DNA of 64,000 nucleotides from Neurospora crassa OR74A (GCF_000182925.2 NC_026503.1:4402001-4466000); one strand, 5' to 3'. Shown: positions 45,239 through 57,600, counted from the first letter of the stretch. The notes: generated by a model from the sequence alone, not told the origin. A program made the numbers and translations.

Positions 45239-45330
45239 TCTTCCGTAGTATAGTGGTCAGTATGTGAGCTTGTCAAGCTTGAACATCAGTTCGATTCGCT
45301 CGAGACCCGGGTTCAATTCCCGGCGGGAGA
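45239..45330 (+). tRNA. tRNA-Asp (anticodon GUC) with 21-nt intron, copy 2
   Basis: Exons 45239-45275 and 45297-45330; intron 45276-45296. Acceptor stem TCTTCCG pairs with CGGGAGA (one G-U). Loop TTGTCAC puts GUC at 34-36. The internal B box GGTTCAATTCC is at 45310-45320. The unspliced RNA has a perfect palindromic stretch around the anticodon (AGCTT-GTC-AAGCT), so exon and intron can pair. Sequence is identical to the inverted copy at 42515-42606, intron included. Confidence 0.97.
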
Positions 45331-45338
45331 GACCAACA

Positions 45339-45345
45339 TTTTTTT
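45339..45345 (+). terminator. Pol III terminator of tRNA-Asp copy 2
   Basis: Seven consecutive T starting 9 nt after the tRNA 3' end, a standard RNA polymerase III stop. Confidence 0.85.
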
Positions 45346-45612
45346 GCATCTATCTTTTTCACCCCTGCGTTCGGAACTTGCAACGGCGTCGAACTTTCTT
45401 TTCTTTTTGTCCTTTTTTGGTTCCTTGAACTTCTTTTATACTTCATTCAACCATCCCTGTATGATACCTACAAGACATACATATAATATCCTCAAACCAC
45501 GCTATCAAGTAACTAATTGACCTAATATCTCGACAACATCACCCTCCCTTCACTACTCCCTCCATCCCACATTCATCTTCTCTCCTTCATCCTCTACCAC
45601 ACCACTCTGCCA

Positions 45613-47005
45613 TCACATCAACACCCCAGGCCAAGCATTCGTATCAGGCGACAGTTTATACCAGCACCGATTCCTCCTCTCTCTTTCTCTCTCCTCCTGC
45701 CCGCCAGACTGCTCTCGTTTTCCTTTTCCTCCTCCTCCTTCTTCAACAACCGCATCTCTAACGACACCACTGTTATTCTCTTGTCCTTGTCCAGAGGAAC
45801 TACTCGGCGCTGATTGCCCACCGCTAGCAGTAGCACTAGCACTAGCTGCTCCCAACGGAATATTTTCCGACGTCTGACTTTGGTTTTCCAGCGACTTGTT
45901 GTCGCTTGCCGAGTTCTCTGGTCGGGTATTTCGTGAGAGAGTGGCTAGGGAGAGGATGCAAGCGGCGATGATAGTGAGGGCGGATTCGGCGGTCGCATAG
46001 TAGATTAGGGGGGCGGTGGTGACTTTATCAGATGGTGTTAGCAAGTGAGGAAGGAAGTGAGTGAGTGGGAAAGGGTGATGGAAGAATGAGGGAGGGAGGC
46101 CGGATACGTACAGGTAAAGTCTGAAGAGGTGAGGCCTGAGATAACGGTTGTTTTCATTGTGGCGGTGGCTGCTGAGCTGGAGGTTGGTTACATGGGTTAG
46201 GAGAAAGAGTTCACGGTGGTTGTTAAGTGGAGGAGAAGGGGGGTACATACACAAGGGCGACGATGATGGCTAGGGAGACGCCGACGTTTTCTTTCCGGTG
46301 TAGCATTTGGAGTTGATAAAATAGTGCTAATGGGAGAAGGGCTAGAATGAAGTCTACGGCTGCCGAGTATCCTACAGAACCACACACATCAGTACAGAAG
46401 CTAGGCGGTCAACTAGGATGTAGCAAAACATACCAGCAGCAAACATAGCATACTGGGGATAAACCTGGTTATCCCAGCATGTCCCTTCCATATAGGCATC
46501 CCACGTCTTCGCGGCCGGTGAGCATCTGATCCACATAAAGAGGGCGTTGACGATCAGAAAGACGTGGATGGTGGCCACGCCGAGCCAGAGGAGGTCCTTG
46601 GTCCATCTGCCCGACAGCAACCGGAGTAGCGTGAGGGCGAAGGAGGTCTTGCTCCATACCGAGGCGAGTATAGAGAGGGTGCCGATGAAGTTGCCGAGGA
46701 GACCGATAGCGGGGAGGTTATCTTCGGGGATAGCCTGAACGTGTTCACCGAGGCCTTTGGAGGTGGCTATGGTGACAATGAAGATGGAGGTTTTGAGGAC
46801 GAACTGTTTACGTGTTAGTGTGCTTAAAGATCTCTGGAAATGAGAGTGCACTTACCCATGAGAGAGAACAAATGTGGTCATCCCACCATAGCTTCTTCTT
46901 GGAGCGTAGCTTCCACACTATTCTGACAACAAGGGATACCGCTGCTAAGCCGGCGAGTGTCCAAGTAATGGCGAGGATCTCGGATCCTCGATTTTCAGAT
47001 TCCAT
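45613..47005 (-). CDS. Rhodopsin-like seven-TM membrane protein (fungal integral membrane/PTH11-like family)
   Basis: Minus-strand exons 46856-47005, 46434-46803, 46251-46371, 46112-46176 and 45613-46022, giving 371 residues; all phases join. The start is the ATG at 47005 (MESENRGSEI), a short extracellular end. Membrane helices are visible at LAITWTLAGLAAVSLVVRIVW, LKTSIFIVTIATS, GLLGNFIGTLSILASVWS, WLGVATIHVFLIVNALFMWI, FAAGYSAAVDFILALLPLALF, VGVSLAIIVALVSSA and LIYYATAESALTIIAACILSL. The Trp-Trp-Asp-Asp after helix 1 (KKLWWDDH) and the Cys residues near MWIRCS and GTCWDNQVYPQYA match the fungal rhodopsin-like integral membrane family, which includes Pth11-type receptors. The last ~85 residues are a Ser/Gly/Glu-rich cytosolic tail. 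No CFEM domain is present. Ligand and function are unknown. Confidence 0.88.
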
Positions 47006-48223
47006 CTCAAAGTTAGTGATGATGATAGTAGGAAGAGAAGAGAAAAACAATCGTCCATGGGTCGAGGGTTGAGGACTGTGCCAGATTGAGACCTACCAGG
47101 GGGCGTTCTGGGTTCAACAAGCTGTCAAGAGTGTCTTATAGAAAGAACAAATTCCTTGGGCGAGCTTGCGATACACAACATATGCGCTTTGTTCGGGCCC
47201 ATAGTGCGTGGGCCAGAGGTCACACATAGTGACCGTCGACCCCGAAGAGGGAGAGCTCGAGGAGAGGTAGGAAACCCTACTTGGGACACATCCTGCTGGC
47301 TCCCTTTTTGGTGCTTCATCCTCGCCTCGGGGTTGGACTCTTGAGACCACCGCCACCACCGGGGCCGAAAGCATCCTCAACGGGTCAAAACAGCATTTCC
47401 CGTGTCCGAGGTTGTACTTGGTTTGCTGGCGGGCGGTCACGGCTGGTGGTGTCACGATGGGTCCTCGAGTGACCAGTCCTTTGGTTCGTTTTTTTGGTGT
47501 TTACGGACGCTTGCGCGGCGATCAGACCCCTATTGTTGTCATTTGGGGCGACACATCAGCCGGCTTGATCATACAGCTTCCCTTTCCTGTAACACCCGTG
47601 TGTCATGGTTTCCTCAAGATTGCTGTCGGTATGGGACTGGACTGAACTGAGCTCAGGCACCACCATAGCCGTTGTGGTTCAGCTCCCCATGGTTCATGAG
47701 TGATTCGAGTTTCATTGCATATGCCGCTTGATCATGATTGCTGGTCCCAACAGCGGGATCGCCAGGTACAAACTATATGCCGAACCCATCACGTCTGGGC
47801 TGTACCCAATATCACGGGTGATCCCTCTCTTCATCTGCAGGACTGGTAGAGCTGTGTGTGCTCCAGTTCACCAAGACGTCAATGTCAACCGCATTATAAT
47901 ATTGCTTTGTATCCTAGAAATTGAGGAGAAAGGGTTCAATCCCTGCTTGCAAGTCAGTTCTCCATTGGGAACCGTGAGGTATAAGATGCCATGTTAAGAT
48001 GTCAACAGGGGCATTGCGAATACCAACAACGGTTCGCTACCACCTCATAACCTGATTTCCGCGCTTGTTAATGTGAATGCCAAATCCAAGGCCAAAAGTG
48101 AAAGAGAAACATGATGTGAAATGACTGATAACCAGCGAGATGTCGAAAAATGTTGAGGGCCCAATTGTAGAGGCGACTTGTGTTGTCCTTTTTCGAGTCC
48201 ATTGATGTAAAGAGCAAGAAGAC
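47006..48223. other. Divergent intergenic region
   Basis: Lies between the start codons of the 7-TM gene (minus) and the secreted-protein gene (plus). Short open frames on both strands have no family resemblance. A GGTTCAATCCC string near 47933 looks like a Pol III B box but has no tRNA around it. Confidence 0.5.
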
Positions 48224-50396
48224 ATGGCGCCTGCAATGCCGACAAGAAGGAGCATTTGCTGGCTCGTTGTGTTAGCGCTATGCCTGGCCCAAGCTCTCGC
48301 TGCGCAGTGTTTGAATGACAGCTGTCTTAGCGGTATGTTTGCCCTGTAGCCAGCTGCTAGCGGATGTTGTTGACGTAACCGTCTTGTTGTCCTATCTTAT
48401 CGCCATGTTTCCAACTCGAAGTCCCATCGTTTTGCTTGAACACTTTGACCACTGACACATTGTTTGTTGTACAGCCATACAGTATGCGCCAACTGGCAGA
48501 AATGTCACGGCGGACTGTCTGTCTTTCCTTGCGCAAACTGCTCCCACAGGAACATCCAGCAGGAGAACGGCCACGACGACGGTGACCAGCACAAAGAGGG
48601 TTGCGACTCTTACACTACATCGCTCGGCGACTGTTATCACAAAGACAGGGTCAACGAGTTCGACCGCTTCGGAGACCGAAAACAATGGAAACCATAAGCT
48701 GACAAAAGTTGACTACGATGCCCTCAACGGGGAAAGGCCGGGCTTCTCACACGTACAGGCTCTCCAGGAGCGGCGGGTGACTACAAGTTCAACTTTGGCG
48801 ACACTACCTTACTATGCGAAGAATTGTGCCTCAGAAGCCGATTACTACTCAGCATGCTCTTGTTTGAGACTTTCTCAAATCACCAGGGCTGCTGCTCGGC
48901 CAGTCACCACGAAGACAGTTACTGCCATCAAGACGATTGCGAACGTGACCCTGCCGCCTTTCTTCGCCAACAGCACGATTCCAGCAAGGAAGAATGGGAC
49001 AGGAACAGGAACAGTTACGAGCACCATATACCCGGGAAGGAAGAGTGGAAGTGGCAGCCCTTTACGTCCTACAACTTTGTTCACGAGCCGAGTGGCCTCC
49101 TCCATAGAAGCAAACAGTGATTCAGGGTCGACAAGCGTTATCAGTTCGTCAGCACCTTCGGCCACCAAATCGACCGTACATGTGGTGACCATTGCAATAC
49201 CTACGACAAAAAAGGAGCTATTATGGGTGAACACAACGTCGACCCGCAGTTATCCAGCTGGAGAAACTGCGGCGGCTCCTTACACCAACTCTACGGCAGC
49301 TCTCGCAACAGCACCTGCGAACATCACGACTTCCTCCACTCAGCTCAATGCCCCAACGAGTGCCAAGTACCCAATTCCCATAAACAGCACAGTGTCCTGG
49401 TATAACAGGACACCTACCAGCTCATTACTGGCAAGTACTAGCACTGGAGTGGCCAAGACAACCGCGAGTGTCAAGTTTCCAATTTACAAGAACACTACTG
49501 GTGATAGAGCCTCATGGTACAATGGCACATCAACAAGCTTTCTACCCCTAGATCCCGGAACGGGGGTCCTCCTAACAACCAATCCACTCACATCCCCAAC
49601 GACAACAACAACGACGACAACCATCGCCCGCCTCCCCTTCCTCATAAACACCACAGCCATCTGGTCCAACGGAACCGCACCCACGATTTCCACAATTCAA
49701 GGCACCGGCACCGGCACAGGAAAATTACTTACTAACGCCGGCTATGACAACACCTCAACCTCAACCTCAACCTCAACTCCCACTTCCAGAGCTTCAGCCA
49801 CTACACCATCATCCAAACCACCAGCCACGGAAGACCTAGACCTAACCTGCAGCGAAACCTCCACCCCTTTCTTGCTTCGCGTGTCTCAACCTGGCGGTAC
49901 TTTCGACAAGTGGTTTGTTCACTTGGTTGGAAACGGGTTGCTCTTCACTAGCAGTCAATCCCAAGCAAGCTCGTTTAGTGTAGAGAAGACTGGACATTTG
50001 TGTGCTGTGGGGTATACCGATGAGAGAGGAAGGCCGAGGATTGCTGCTGTTGGTTTTGATGTTGCTGATACTGGTTCCGGAAACGGAACTGGGAGTGGTG
50101 ATGGTGATGGTGATGGTGATGGTGATGGGGTGGGTAGAAAGGGAATAAGAGGTGAGGGACCGGTGTGGATGTTGAGGCAGGAAATATTAAAAGTATATTC
50201 GGAGGATTACAAAGCTTTGGAGTGTACGAAGGGGGATGAGGGGTTGAGTTGTGGTGTTGGTAATTCTACGAATGATGCGGTTGGGTCGGGGTGGGTTGGG
50301 TGTGGGTTGCAGTTGAGTTTGGGTAGGGATATTATTGATGTTGGGTATGGGGGGTTGAATTGCCCGGCTGTTGGTTTGGAGGTTGTTGGGTCTTGA
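48224..50396 (+). CDS. Secreted Ser/Thr-rich protein with paired cysteine motifs (function unknown)
   Basis: Exons 48224-48332 and 48475-50396, giving 676 residues. A signal peptide spans about 1-26 (CWLVVLALCLAQALA). Next come two short Cys motifs: QCLNDSCLSAIQ...DCLSFLAQT (about 28-60) and YYAKNCASEADYYSACSCLRL (about 140-165), each leading into Thr/Ser-rich sequence, an arrangement I know from many uncharacterised secreted proteins of filamentous ascomycetes. Residues 170-520 are Thr/Ser/Pro-rich with many N-glycosylation sequons (NTT, NST, NGT). A compact C-terminal domain begins at about 524 (CSETSTPFLLRVSQPGGTFDKWFVHLVGNG) and is interrupted by a (GD)n/Gly-Asp spacer. No GPI signal is seen. 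It is probably a cell-wall or extracellular glycoprotein. The 142-nt intron has a GTATGT donor and TACAG acceptor. Confidence 0.85.
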
Positions 50397-51252
50397 TTTT
50401 GTCAAGGCAAGAAGTATGGATGACTGAATATGTTAATACCTATCTAATTGCTTTTCTTGATGAACGCTCTGTTTCCCCTATTTTGTTGTGAATAAGGACG
50501 CCATGCAGGTAGCGGCGTAGGAATCATATCATTCAGTCCGTTGTCACCATCGATCCTATCTCAATTTGGGAGAACTACCATAATGTAAGTCAGGATCACC
50601 AACAAAACCAGTGGGAGGCTAAAAGAAATAAACACCCACTATAAGAAGCAGTCGTACTAAAGTATGAAAGTCCCGTTAGTGTTTTTGGTAAACGAAAAAA
50701 AAAAGAGAAAGTGGTTGAGGACGATGTGTGAGTCTAATTAATCTGTTAATGTCTGGTGTCGTTGGCATTGAGTTGAGTCGAGTTGAATTTAGTAACTATG
50801 CACTGCGTACATAGGTATTCATATTAAAGAACCTCCCAACCTGTTAGAGCACATTCTTACCTAACTATCGACTTCATGAATTCGTGATTTATCACACCAC
50901 GACAGACGTACAGCACAAAGATATCTCTGTAGCCTACAAGTAATATGTTGCATCTAGACCAAAACCGTAAACCAAAAGACAACAAGAACATTTCAGCAAC
51001 GTTACAAGGCAGCGAGTATTGCTAATTTGCTTTCAAGAGTGAAAGTGAGATGAGTGAAAGCCTCAGGTGTGCGGTGTATATGCACAGAGTACGGCAGGTA
51101 GGTAGGTAGGTAGGTAAGTATATGTCCAATGCCAATATATATCAACACCAGTCCTAACCCCTCCCAACCCATCCCCTTGGCTCTCTCTCTCTCTCTCTCT
51201 CTCTTTTTCTCTCTCACCACATTCTTCCTCTCCCTTTCCATTTTTGGTCCCC
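50397..51252. other. Convergent 3' intergenic region
   Basis: Facing 3' ends of the secreted-protein gene (plus) and the carboxypeptidase gene (minus). Contains (GTAG)n near 51097-51118 and (CT)n at about 51181-51204. No gene was recognised. Confidence 0.5.
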
Positions 51253-52650
51253 TCACTTCATATTGGCCAACAAATACTTGACTCCCGCCCACGCCTCCAC
51301 GCCACTCGGCAAAATCTGCGACGCAGGCAGGATGAATCCATTGGCGCCTGTATCCCTCAACTCCAACGTAAACGCGTACTCGGCGCCGCTGACATCGAAC
51401 GCGTAGTCGACCGAGTTGCCCGTGGCCTTGTAGACGGTGGTGCAGATGGGTCCGTAGTTGAAGGTGGTGCCGTAGACGGACTTGATGGCGGCCACGGCGC
51501 CGCGGGCGAGGGATTGGTACTCGGAGTTTTTGGCGGGGACGGAGGAGCAGGTGTAGCCGTAGGCTGTGCGGTGTGTTAGTATTAGTGGGGGAAAGAAAGT
51601 AAAAAAAAAGAAGAAAAAAGGGGAAAAACATACGAGACATGAAAAGCTGCGAGTACGAGTGCCAGTCAATAAACAACTTGAGACCTTGCGCGGCCTTGAC
51701 CTTGTTCAAGAACGCAGCGAGCGCCGTCGTCTCGGGCGCGTCGCCCTGCTTGGCGCCCTTGTAGGCCTCGTCGCACGGGTTGGTGGAGGCGCCGCCGGAC
51801 GTGGACCAGTGGGCGGGCCAGTTGCGGTTGATGTCGCGGCCGACGCACGAGGAGCCCGAGTTGGACTGGCGGTTCTTGCGCCAGAGACGGTTGCTGGTCT
51901 GGGTGTAGATGAAGCCGTCCGGGTTGACGACGGGGAAGATGTAGAACTCGTACTTGTCGACGAAGGACTTGACGGTGGCGTCGGAGCCGTAGTTGGTCAG
52001 GAGGTAATAGGCTTGGTACTCGGCGACCTGGAGATTTTGTTAGTTGATTTTGTCCAAGGAACGTCTGGAAAGATTTGACATACCATGGTAGTGATCCACT
52101 CGCGCGCATGCACGGTACCGTGGAACACAATGGCGGGCTTGACGCCCTTGCCGGCGCTACCCCAGAAACGGATACCAGTGATGGCGTTGCCGTTGACCGA
52201 AGTGCCAGAGGTGACGATCTCGGACTGGTTGGGGTGGGCAGCCACGAGATCCCTGAGGAAGGTCAAGTGGTCGGCATAGGCGTGGTACGTGTTGAACCAG
52301 GTCTGGTCAGCCGTGCCGGCGTAGGCCTGGAAACCAGACTCGTTGGCGATGGAGACGCCGAGGTCCTCGTGCATGGTGAGGGTCTCGAAGCCCTCGGCCT
52401 GGGCGTTGAAGGCGGCGAGCTTGGAGGGCGGGATGACCACGTCGGCGTGACCGCCAACCTTGGCCACACCCTTCCAGGTCTCGAGCTCGAGGTCGGCGAT
52501 GATCTTGTTCAGCTTGTCGGCGTCATCACCGGCGGCGACACGGAGGACCTTGTAGCCATCGTAGGCAGTCCGCTTGGGCCGGGCTTCGGAGCGGATGGCG
52601 GTGGCGGAGGCAAGGCCCAAGAGGGCGGTGAGGATGGAAAGATACTTCAT
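51253..52650 (-). CDS. Secreted M14A metallocarboxypeptidase (carboxypeptidase A type)
   Basis: Minus-strand exons 52084-52650, 51634-52027 and 51253-51563, giving 423 residues, the usual prepro-enzyme length. A signal peptide (1-17, MKYLSILTALLGLASAT) and an activation propeptide (to about 110) precede the catalytic domain. Zinc ligands are His181 and Glu184 in HGTVHAREW and His312 in DWHSYSQL; the catalytic Glu388 is in FTLELRDTG; Tyr365 (CPA Tyr248) and the substrate-binding NRNW/Arg are present. The residue at the CPA 255 position is Val372, not Asp, so it should favour hydrophobic or aromatic C-terminal residues (A-type specificity). Introns of 56 and 70 nt have GTATGT donors. It likely digests extracellular protein for nutrition. 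A TATA box lies upstream. Confidence 0.96.
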
Positions 52651-54652
52651 GGTGGTGGTGGTGGTGGTGGGCTTCGAGATGCTATTTTCCCCGTCACTGC
52701 CTTCTCCCTCAGAATCATGATGGCGGTCAATGGGCCATGGGCCATCTTATACTAGTTGCCCGTTGTGCGTGTAAAGCTGGGGCGCCGGTCGGTGGAAGGT
52801 CTGGATCAGCATCAGCATCGTGAGGTTGAGCTACCTAGGTAGAGTAGGTGACATGGTGGATATTTGGGGTAGGTAGTAGTCGATATCGAGGTCAAGCTCG
52901 AAGGGGAAGGTGTTTTGATGGGCCAAGTAACCGGCCTCTATCCATGTTCGGCATCTGGATAGACGCATTTTCGAAGGGTGATTTGCATGAGAACTCGGTA
53001 GCGGTTCCGTATCGCGGTTCGTCTCATACTAGTATCGACCGGGAGACGACCAGTTTTCGTTTGTCGGTTGTCCCGCGGATACCCTTGATACTTTCAAGCT
53101 TCGATGAGCGGTGTCTGGCACCCGTCAACCGGGAAGGGCAAGTCGGGGACGATTGCTTGGATTGGTACCTTCCGATCGGCACGTTGGTTGCATCAGGTCC
53201 CTCCGTTGTGCATCGCGGCATAACCTAATCCGGAAGGTTGTTGATCCCATTTATGCTCTTGGCCAAACTGCATTATACGATCTCATGTTTTTTTTCTTGG
53301 TGTTGGCTAACAACCCAAGGTCAAGCGGCAGCCAAAGATCACAGACAAACTTGGATTGGCGTAGTATTGCTTGGCAAGATCGAGAAGGTTGCAACGAGCA
53401 TGGCATGAGTCTATCGACAGTTCGACAGCCATTCGGCAGGGGTCACGGTCGGCCCCAGGAAACTGCACAAAGCTCTTGTGAAGAAAAATTCAAAGGCGCC
53501 ATCTTCCCCATGTGTTTGCGCGCAACACATGTAGATCGATCCATCGTCTTGTTTGACTGGTTCAATTGCCAGAATCTCAGCTTCCTGATCTGGCAGCCAG
53601 TAGCTATACCTTCATCCCCTGATTGAACCAAGGTTCTTGTCCCGTGTCACATGTGACATCTTGACAATTAGCGTGAAGAAGTTTTCCAGTTCTAGGTGTG
53701 ATGCCGCGGTATGTAGATACCTTAGGTATCGTGGTGTTGAATGGGCCTGGACTTCCATGGAATTGAGAAGAGAAGCTATCGCGACGTAGTATGTAGCAGG
53801 AGCGGGCAGGCGGGGTACAAGGCGCGCGCATGGGCAGGAAGGATGAAAGAAAAAAACGGGCAGGAAAATTTTACGTGACGAACAATCCAATATCGTGAGG
53901 TTCGCCCTTTAAGAAGAATGTTGTCAACATGGTTAGTATACACGACGAAAAAGCTGCTGTTGGTGTTGGTGTTGATGTTTCAGCGGTTAGGTTTGTTGAA
54001 CGAGGTACAGAGTGGGGTCCTACAGCAGTGAGCAACGAGCTCGCTCGGTCAGCGGTAGGCGGGCGAGTCCGGACTAGTGAAAAACCCTAACCCTCGCAAA
54101 ACACCAAACACACCCGGACGACAATGAACCCTCAGATTCGACATCAGGAGCATGGTTAACACTGTCTACAAAATGTATCCATTACTTAAGCCTCCAACAG
54201 ACGGCAGGACATCCCTCCTCAACTTCGAAACTGAGCGGCATGTAACTGCATACAGTACCTATACCCAAACAGAGACATCGACAACAGAACGTTGAAATCC
54301 AAAAAGACCGGTAGCTCCACTTCGCTTGACTCCACCCACCCATTCAAAAGATTTAAGCTTTGCCAAGCAACCACCGTTCAACCCCCCCCCGTTCCTCGCT
54401 CCGATCCCGTTCCATCTCCGAGTCACGTCCTTCGGTGTGTTGAGACATTGCAAGTTCCAGCATAGACAGTCCATAAATTTTTGATATGACGACGAAATTC
54501 CTGGGTAGATTACAACACTATGCCTGGTAACGGTAGGGGACAAATTCCCCCTTTTCATTTTTTGCTATCCTTTTGAAATTTCTCCACGACAGTGATAGAA
54601 ATGGAAGAACCCAAGCCGATGATGCTCACCCGGAAACCGAGACCTTGAATCA
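52651..54652. other. Intergenic region, carboxypeptidase to Zn2Cys6 gene
   Basis: Carboxypeptidase promoter plus the 3' flank of the next minus-strand gene. A (GGT)n run of about 7 units lies directly before the carboxypeptidase start (read as ACC in its leader). Short open frames were not convincing. A GTTGGTGTTGGTGTTG repeat lies near 53957-53975. Confidence 0.5.
52745..52751 (-). promoter_or_regulatory. TATA box of the carboxypeptidase gene
   Basis: On the minus strand the sequence reads TATAAGA, 95 nt before the carboxypeptidase ATG. Its position gives a short leader and fits an inducible secreted-protease gene. Confidence 0.55.
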
Positions 54653-57600
54653 TCAAAAATAAAACTGCTGCTGAGGTGGTTGGCCAGGTGGTGGGTGGGC
54701 TAAAAAGTCAAAATTCATCGTGTCTACGCCGGTGTTGAAGGGGTCGGGGGATTCTAAACACAGCATCGCTTTATGTCAGCCTGCGAAACCCAGGCAGGAA
54801 AGGCGAGGGAAGAAAAGGGCAGAGAAAAGAAAAAGAACTAACCCCAAAAGATCGAGTCGTAAAGATCCATCGGCGACATATAAGTAGCCGGATCAAACTG
54901 CGACATATCCTGCGGCATTACACCTCCACCAGGGCCCGAACCGGCGCCGGCAGCGGCACCCGGTTGTTGGAGTGGTGGCATGTTGTACGGTACCCTAGGT
55001 AATCACCTTGTTAGCATCACTTCCACAACACCAGCCAGATCCGCGATAGAAGGAAAGACATACCCTCCCTGATACTCCGCCCCCGTCCCCCCCAACTGAG
55101 ACTGCCCCCCATTCTGCTGCTGCATCTCCGCCATCGCCAACGCTGCACTCTGATGCGGATCCAACGGTCCCGTCGCTCCCAGCTGCTGCTGAACCCCCCC
55201 TCCTCCTGCTCCTCCTCCTCCTCCTCTTCCCTGCTGTTCTTGCCCAAGACCATATAACGGATACCCATTAGGAGGTAGCCCCGCAAGCTGGCTGATCTGC
55301 AACGGCGTCCTCAATCCCGACGCCGGGCCGGAAATGCTTGCCTCGCGCTTAATCCCCGCCGGACCCACGACCGATCCATGGTCGTAGATATTTTTGAGCG
55401 CCGTCAACGCGCGCGACAGCGGGCCCGAGAGCTCAATGTCGTGATCCGACCTCGGGATGTGCGGCTGCGGCGACGTTTGTTCTTTAGCCGCTGTGGCGGA
55501 CAGGGCCGAAATCAAATCGCCTTGAAGCTGGCGTACTTCGGGGTCGGCTTTGGTCTCGCCGAGGATCCCCAGCAGAACGGCCGACGACAGGCCGTGATAA
55601 GTAAAGGCCCAGGAGCGCGTGGGGATCACCGAGAGCTGGTGCATGGCGAGGAACATGCGGACTGTTTCCGTCAGGTTCTCCTTGCATTTGTCGGCCAGGT
55701 ACTTTTTCTGGGACTTTTCGAGCTGGTTGTTTTCGCGCTGGAGGGCGGGCCGGCAGCAGACGGAGACGATGAAGGAGGTGTGCAGTCTGATGGCGTAGTG
55801 CTGCAGGCGGTCCATGGCGGATTTGCAGGCGTCTTTGGTCCGGAGTTGTACAAAGAGTTTATCTCGTATGCTTTCCACGTCCGCGCAGTTGGTCAGGATT
55901 TGGTTGTAGGAGGCGGTGGCAGTTGCATCAGGGTTTAGGCGCTGCGATATGATTTGATTTAGATGGTACATTGCTTCGAGATAAGACCACCCGTCTGTCT
56001 CGGCAGTCGGTGAAAGGGGGATAGGACAACAAGCGATGTTGGTCATTGGTGATCGGTCAAATGATAACGAAGTGAGCGTATCGTGCCAGAGGCAAGTCCA
56101 CCTGAGGGCAGAAAGTTAGTATGGGATAGGAGTTTCAAACATGGTGGATCATACCAAAGTCTCCTCCTAGACATTTCCCTCTTCACAATCTCGGGCGACT
56201 GACGGCCGTCAAGAACCTGTGGGCGGTGAAGGCCAAGCGACTGTGCCAATCGACATGTAAGTCCCAGCAAAGCCCAGGAAGCTTCCGCTTTCATGTCATT
56301 GAGTAATACAAAGCTCGTCATCAACATGGCTTGTATTGAGTCCAGGTTCGGCCTAGACCGAGTTAGTAGTCGAATAGCTGACATTGATCGTACAAAATGT
56401 CCAACATACCTTAACAAAAAGTTACCCAGCCTGAGAAAGTGGAAAGAAATTTGGATGTACTTTTGCGCATCTCTTGTTCGGATATGGTATGGGGTCTCGT
56501 GGTACTGTGAGCCAACCGCAAGGACGGCGAAGAGAATGGCGAGCCATGATGCAGAGACTGGTTTTGTTGTCTTTGTAGTGGCTCTGGCGTTCTTTGCTCT
56601 GTCTTCAAGGTAGATCATCAACCGAGACTCGAGGTCGTCAATGTCGATAACAAAGCCCCAGAAGGGTTGGGGAATTTCCTTGTAGGTTCGGAAAAGTCTA
56701 CAGGGGTGTGAGTCTATGTCTCTCTCCAGATGTTAGGTGAGGGAGGGTAAGATTGCGCACTTCATGACCTCCCGGTCGGAAGGCAGTTCATGAGAGATAT
56801 CGGACGTTAGCCTGTCCAAGTGGCGGGAGGACATGAGCGGAAAGGGGGCCGAGTTATCGAGCCCCAGTAGGGAACGCATGTCTTGGCGTATAAAGCTTAC
56901 GTCCTGTGGTTCATCGGCTGCGGTTTGTTCCCTTAGAAGCGCTGGGATGCTATTCTGGCCAACATAACGCGTGATCTCCACGGCTTCGGGCTCTAACAGA
57001 ATGGTTAGATGTGACCACCAACCTTGGGGAGATACTATGTATGGAATTGGGGAGCTGTGTGACACACCGTATGTTCTTATTGATTCGCGGGCCTCATGGC
57101 TCAAGCTCCGGCCTTCTTGAGCATCTGGCGAGTGCGGCCTCTTCTTGGAGTGAGAGAGGTCGGTGGAAACAGATGACGGTTTGCCGGATGCTGACTTGTT
57201 GGGTTTGTAGGAACAGAGCTGTGGGTGTTCCCGCTTGACGCAGTTTTCACATGGACTTTTGTTGTCACACTTTACTTTTCTCTGTCTGCAGGGCCAGCAG
57301 GCGGTACCTGTGGAGGGGGTTTGTAATGTGAGTAAGAATTTGAATCAAGGTAAGGTACTAAGCATAAGTTGTGGGTGGGTCAGGGAAAGCAGTAGTGTGT
57401 GTATATGAGTGTCTAGAACCAGAGTTGAGGTGCATCAAGGGGACTTTTGAACCGGATTGCTGGGACCGGACCCGGGAAGATGGGGGGTCCAAAACGGGTG
57501 GGAAGCGTGGGGAAGGTTGGGGGCAATCACACAGCCTCAAATGGAGAGTAACAAGAGGTTACATGTTATCCGGAAAGTGGACAGAGAATGCATAATCAGG

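Noticed and set aside
47932-47945. B-box-like GGTTCAATCCC sequence suggesting a tRNA gene
   Set aside because: No matching A box, acceptor stem or cloverleaf could be formed around it.
54085-54094. Telomere-like CCCTAACCCT
   Set aside because: Fewer than two repeat units; expected by chance in 64 kb and not near a chromosome end, since genes flank it on both sides.
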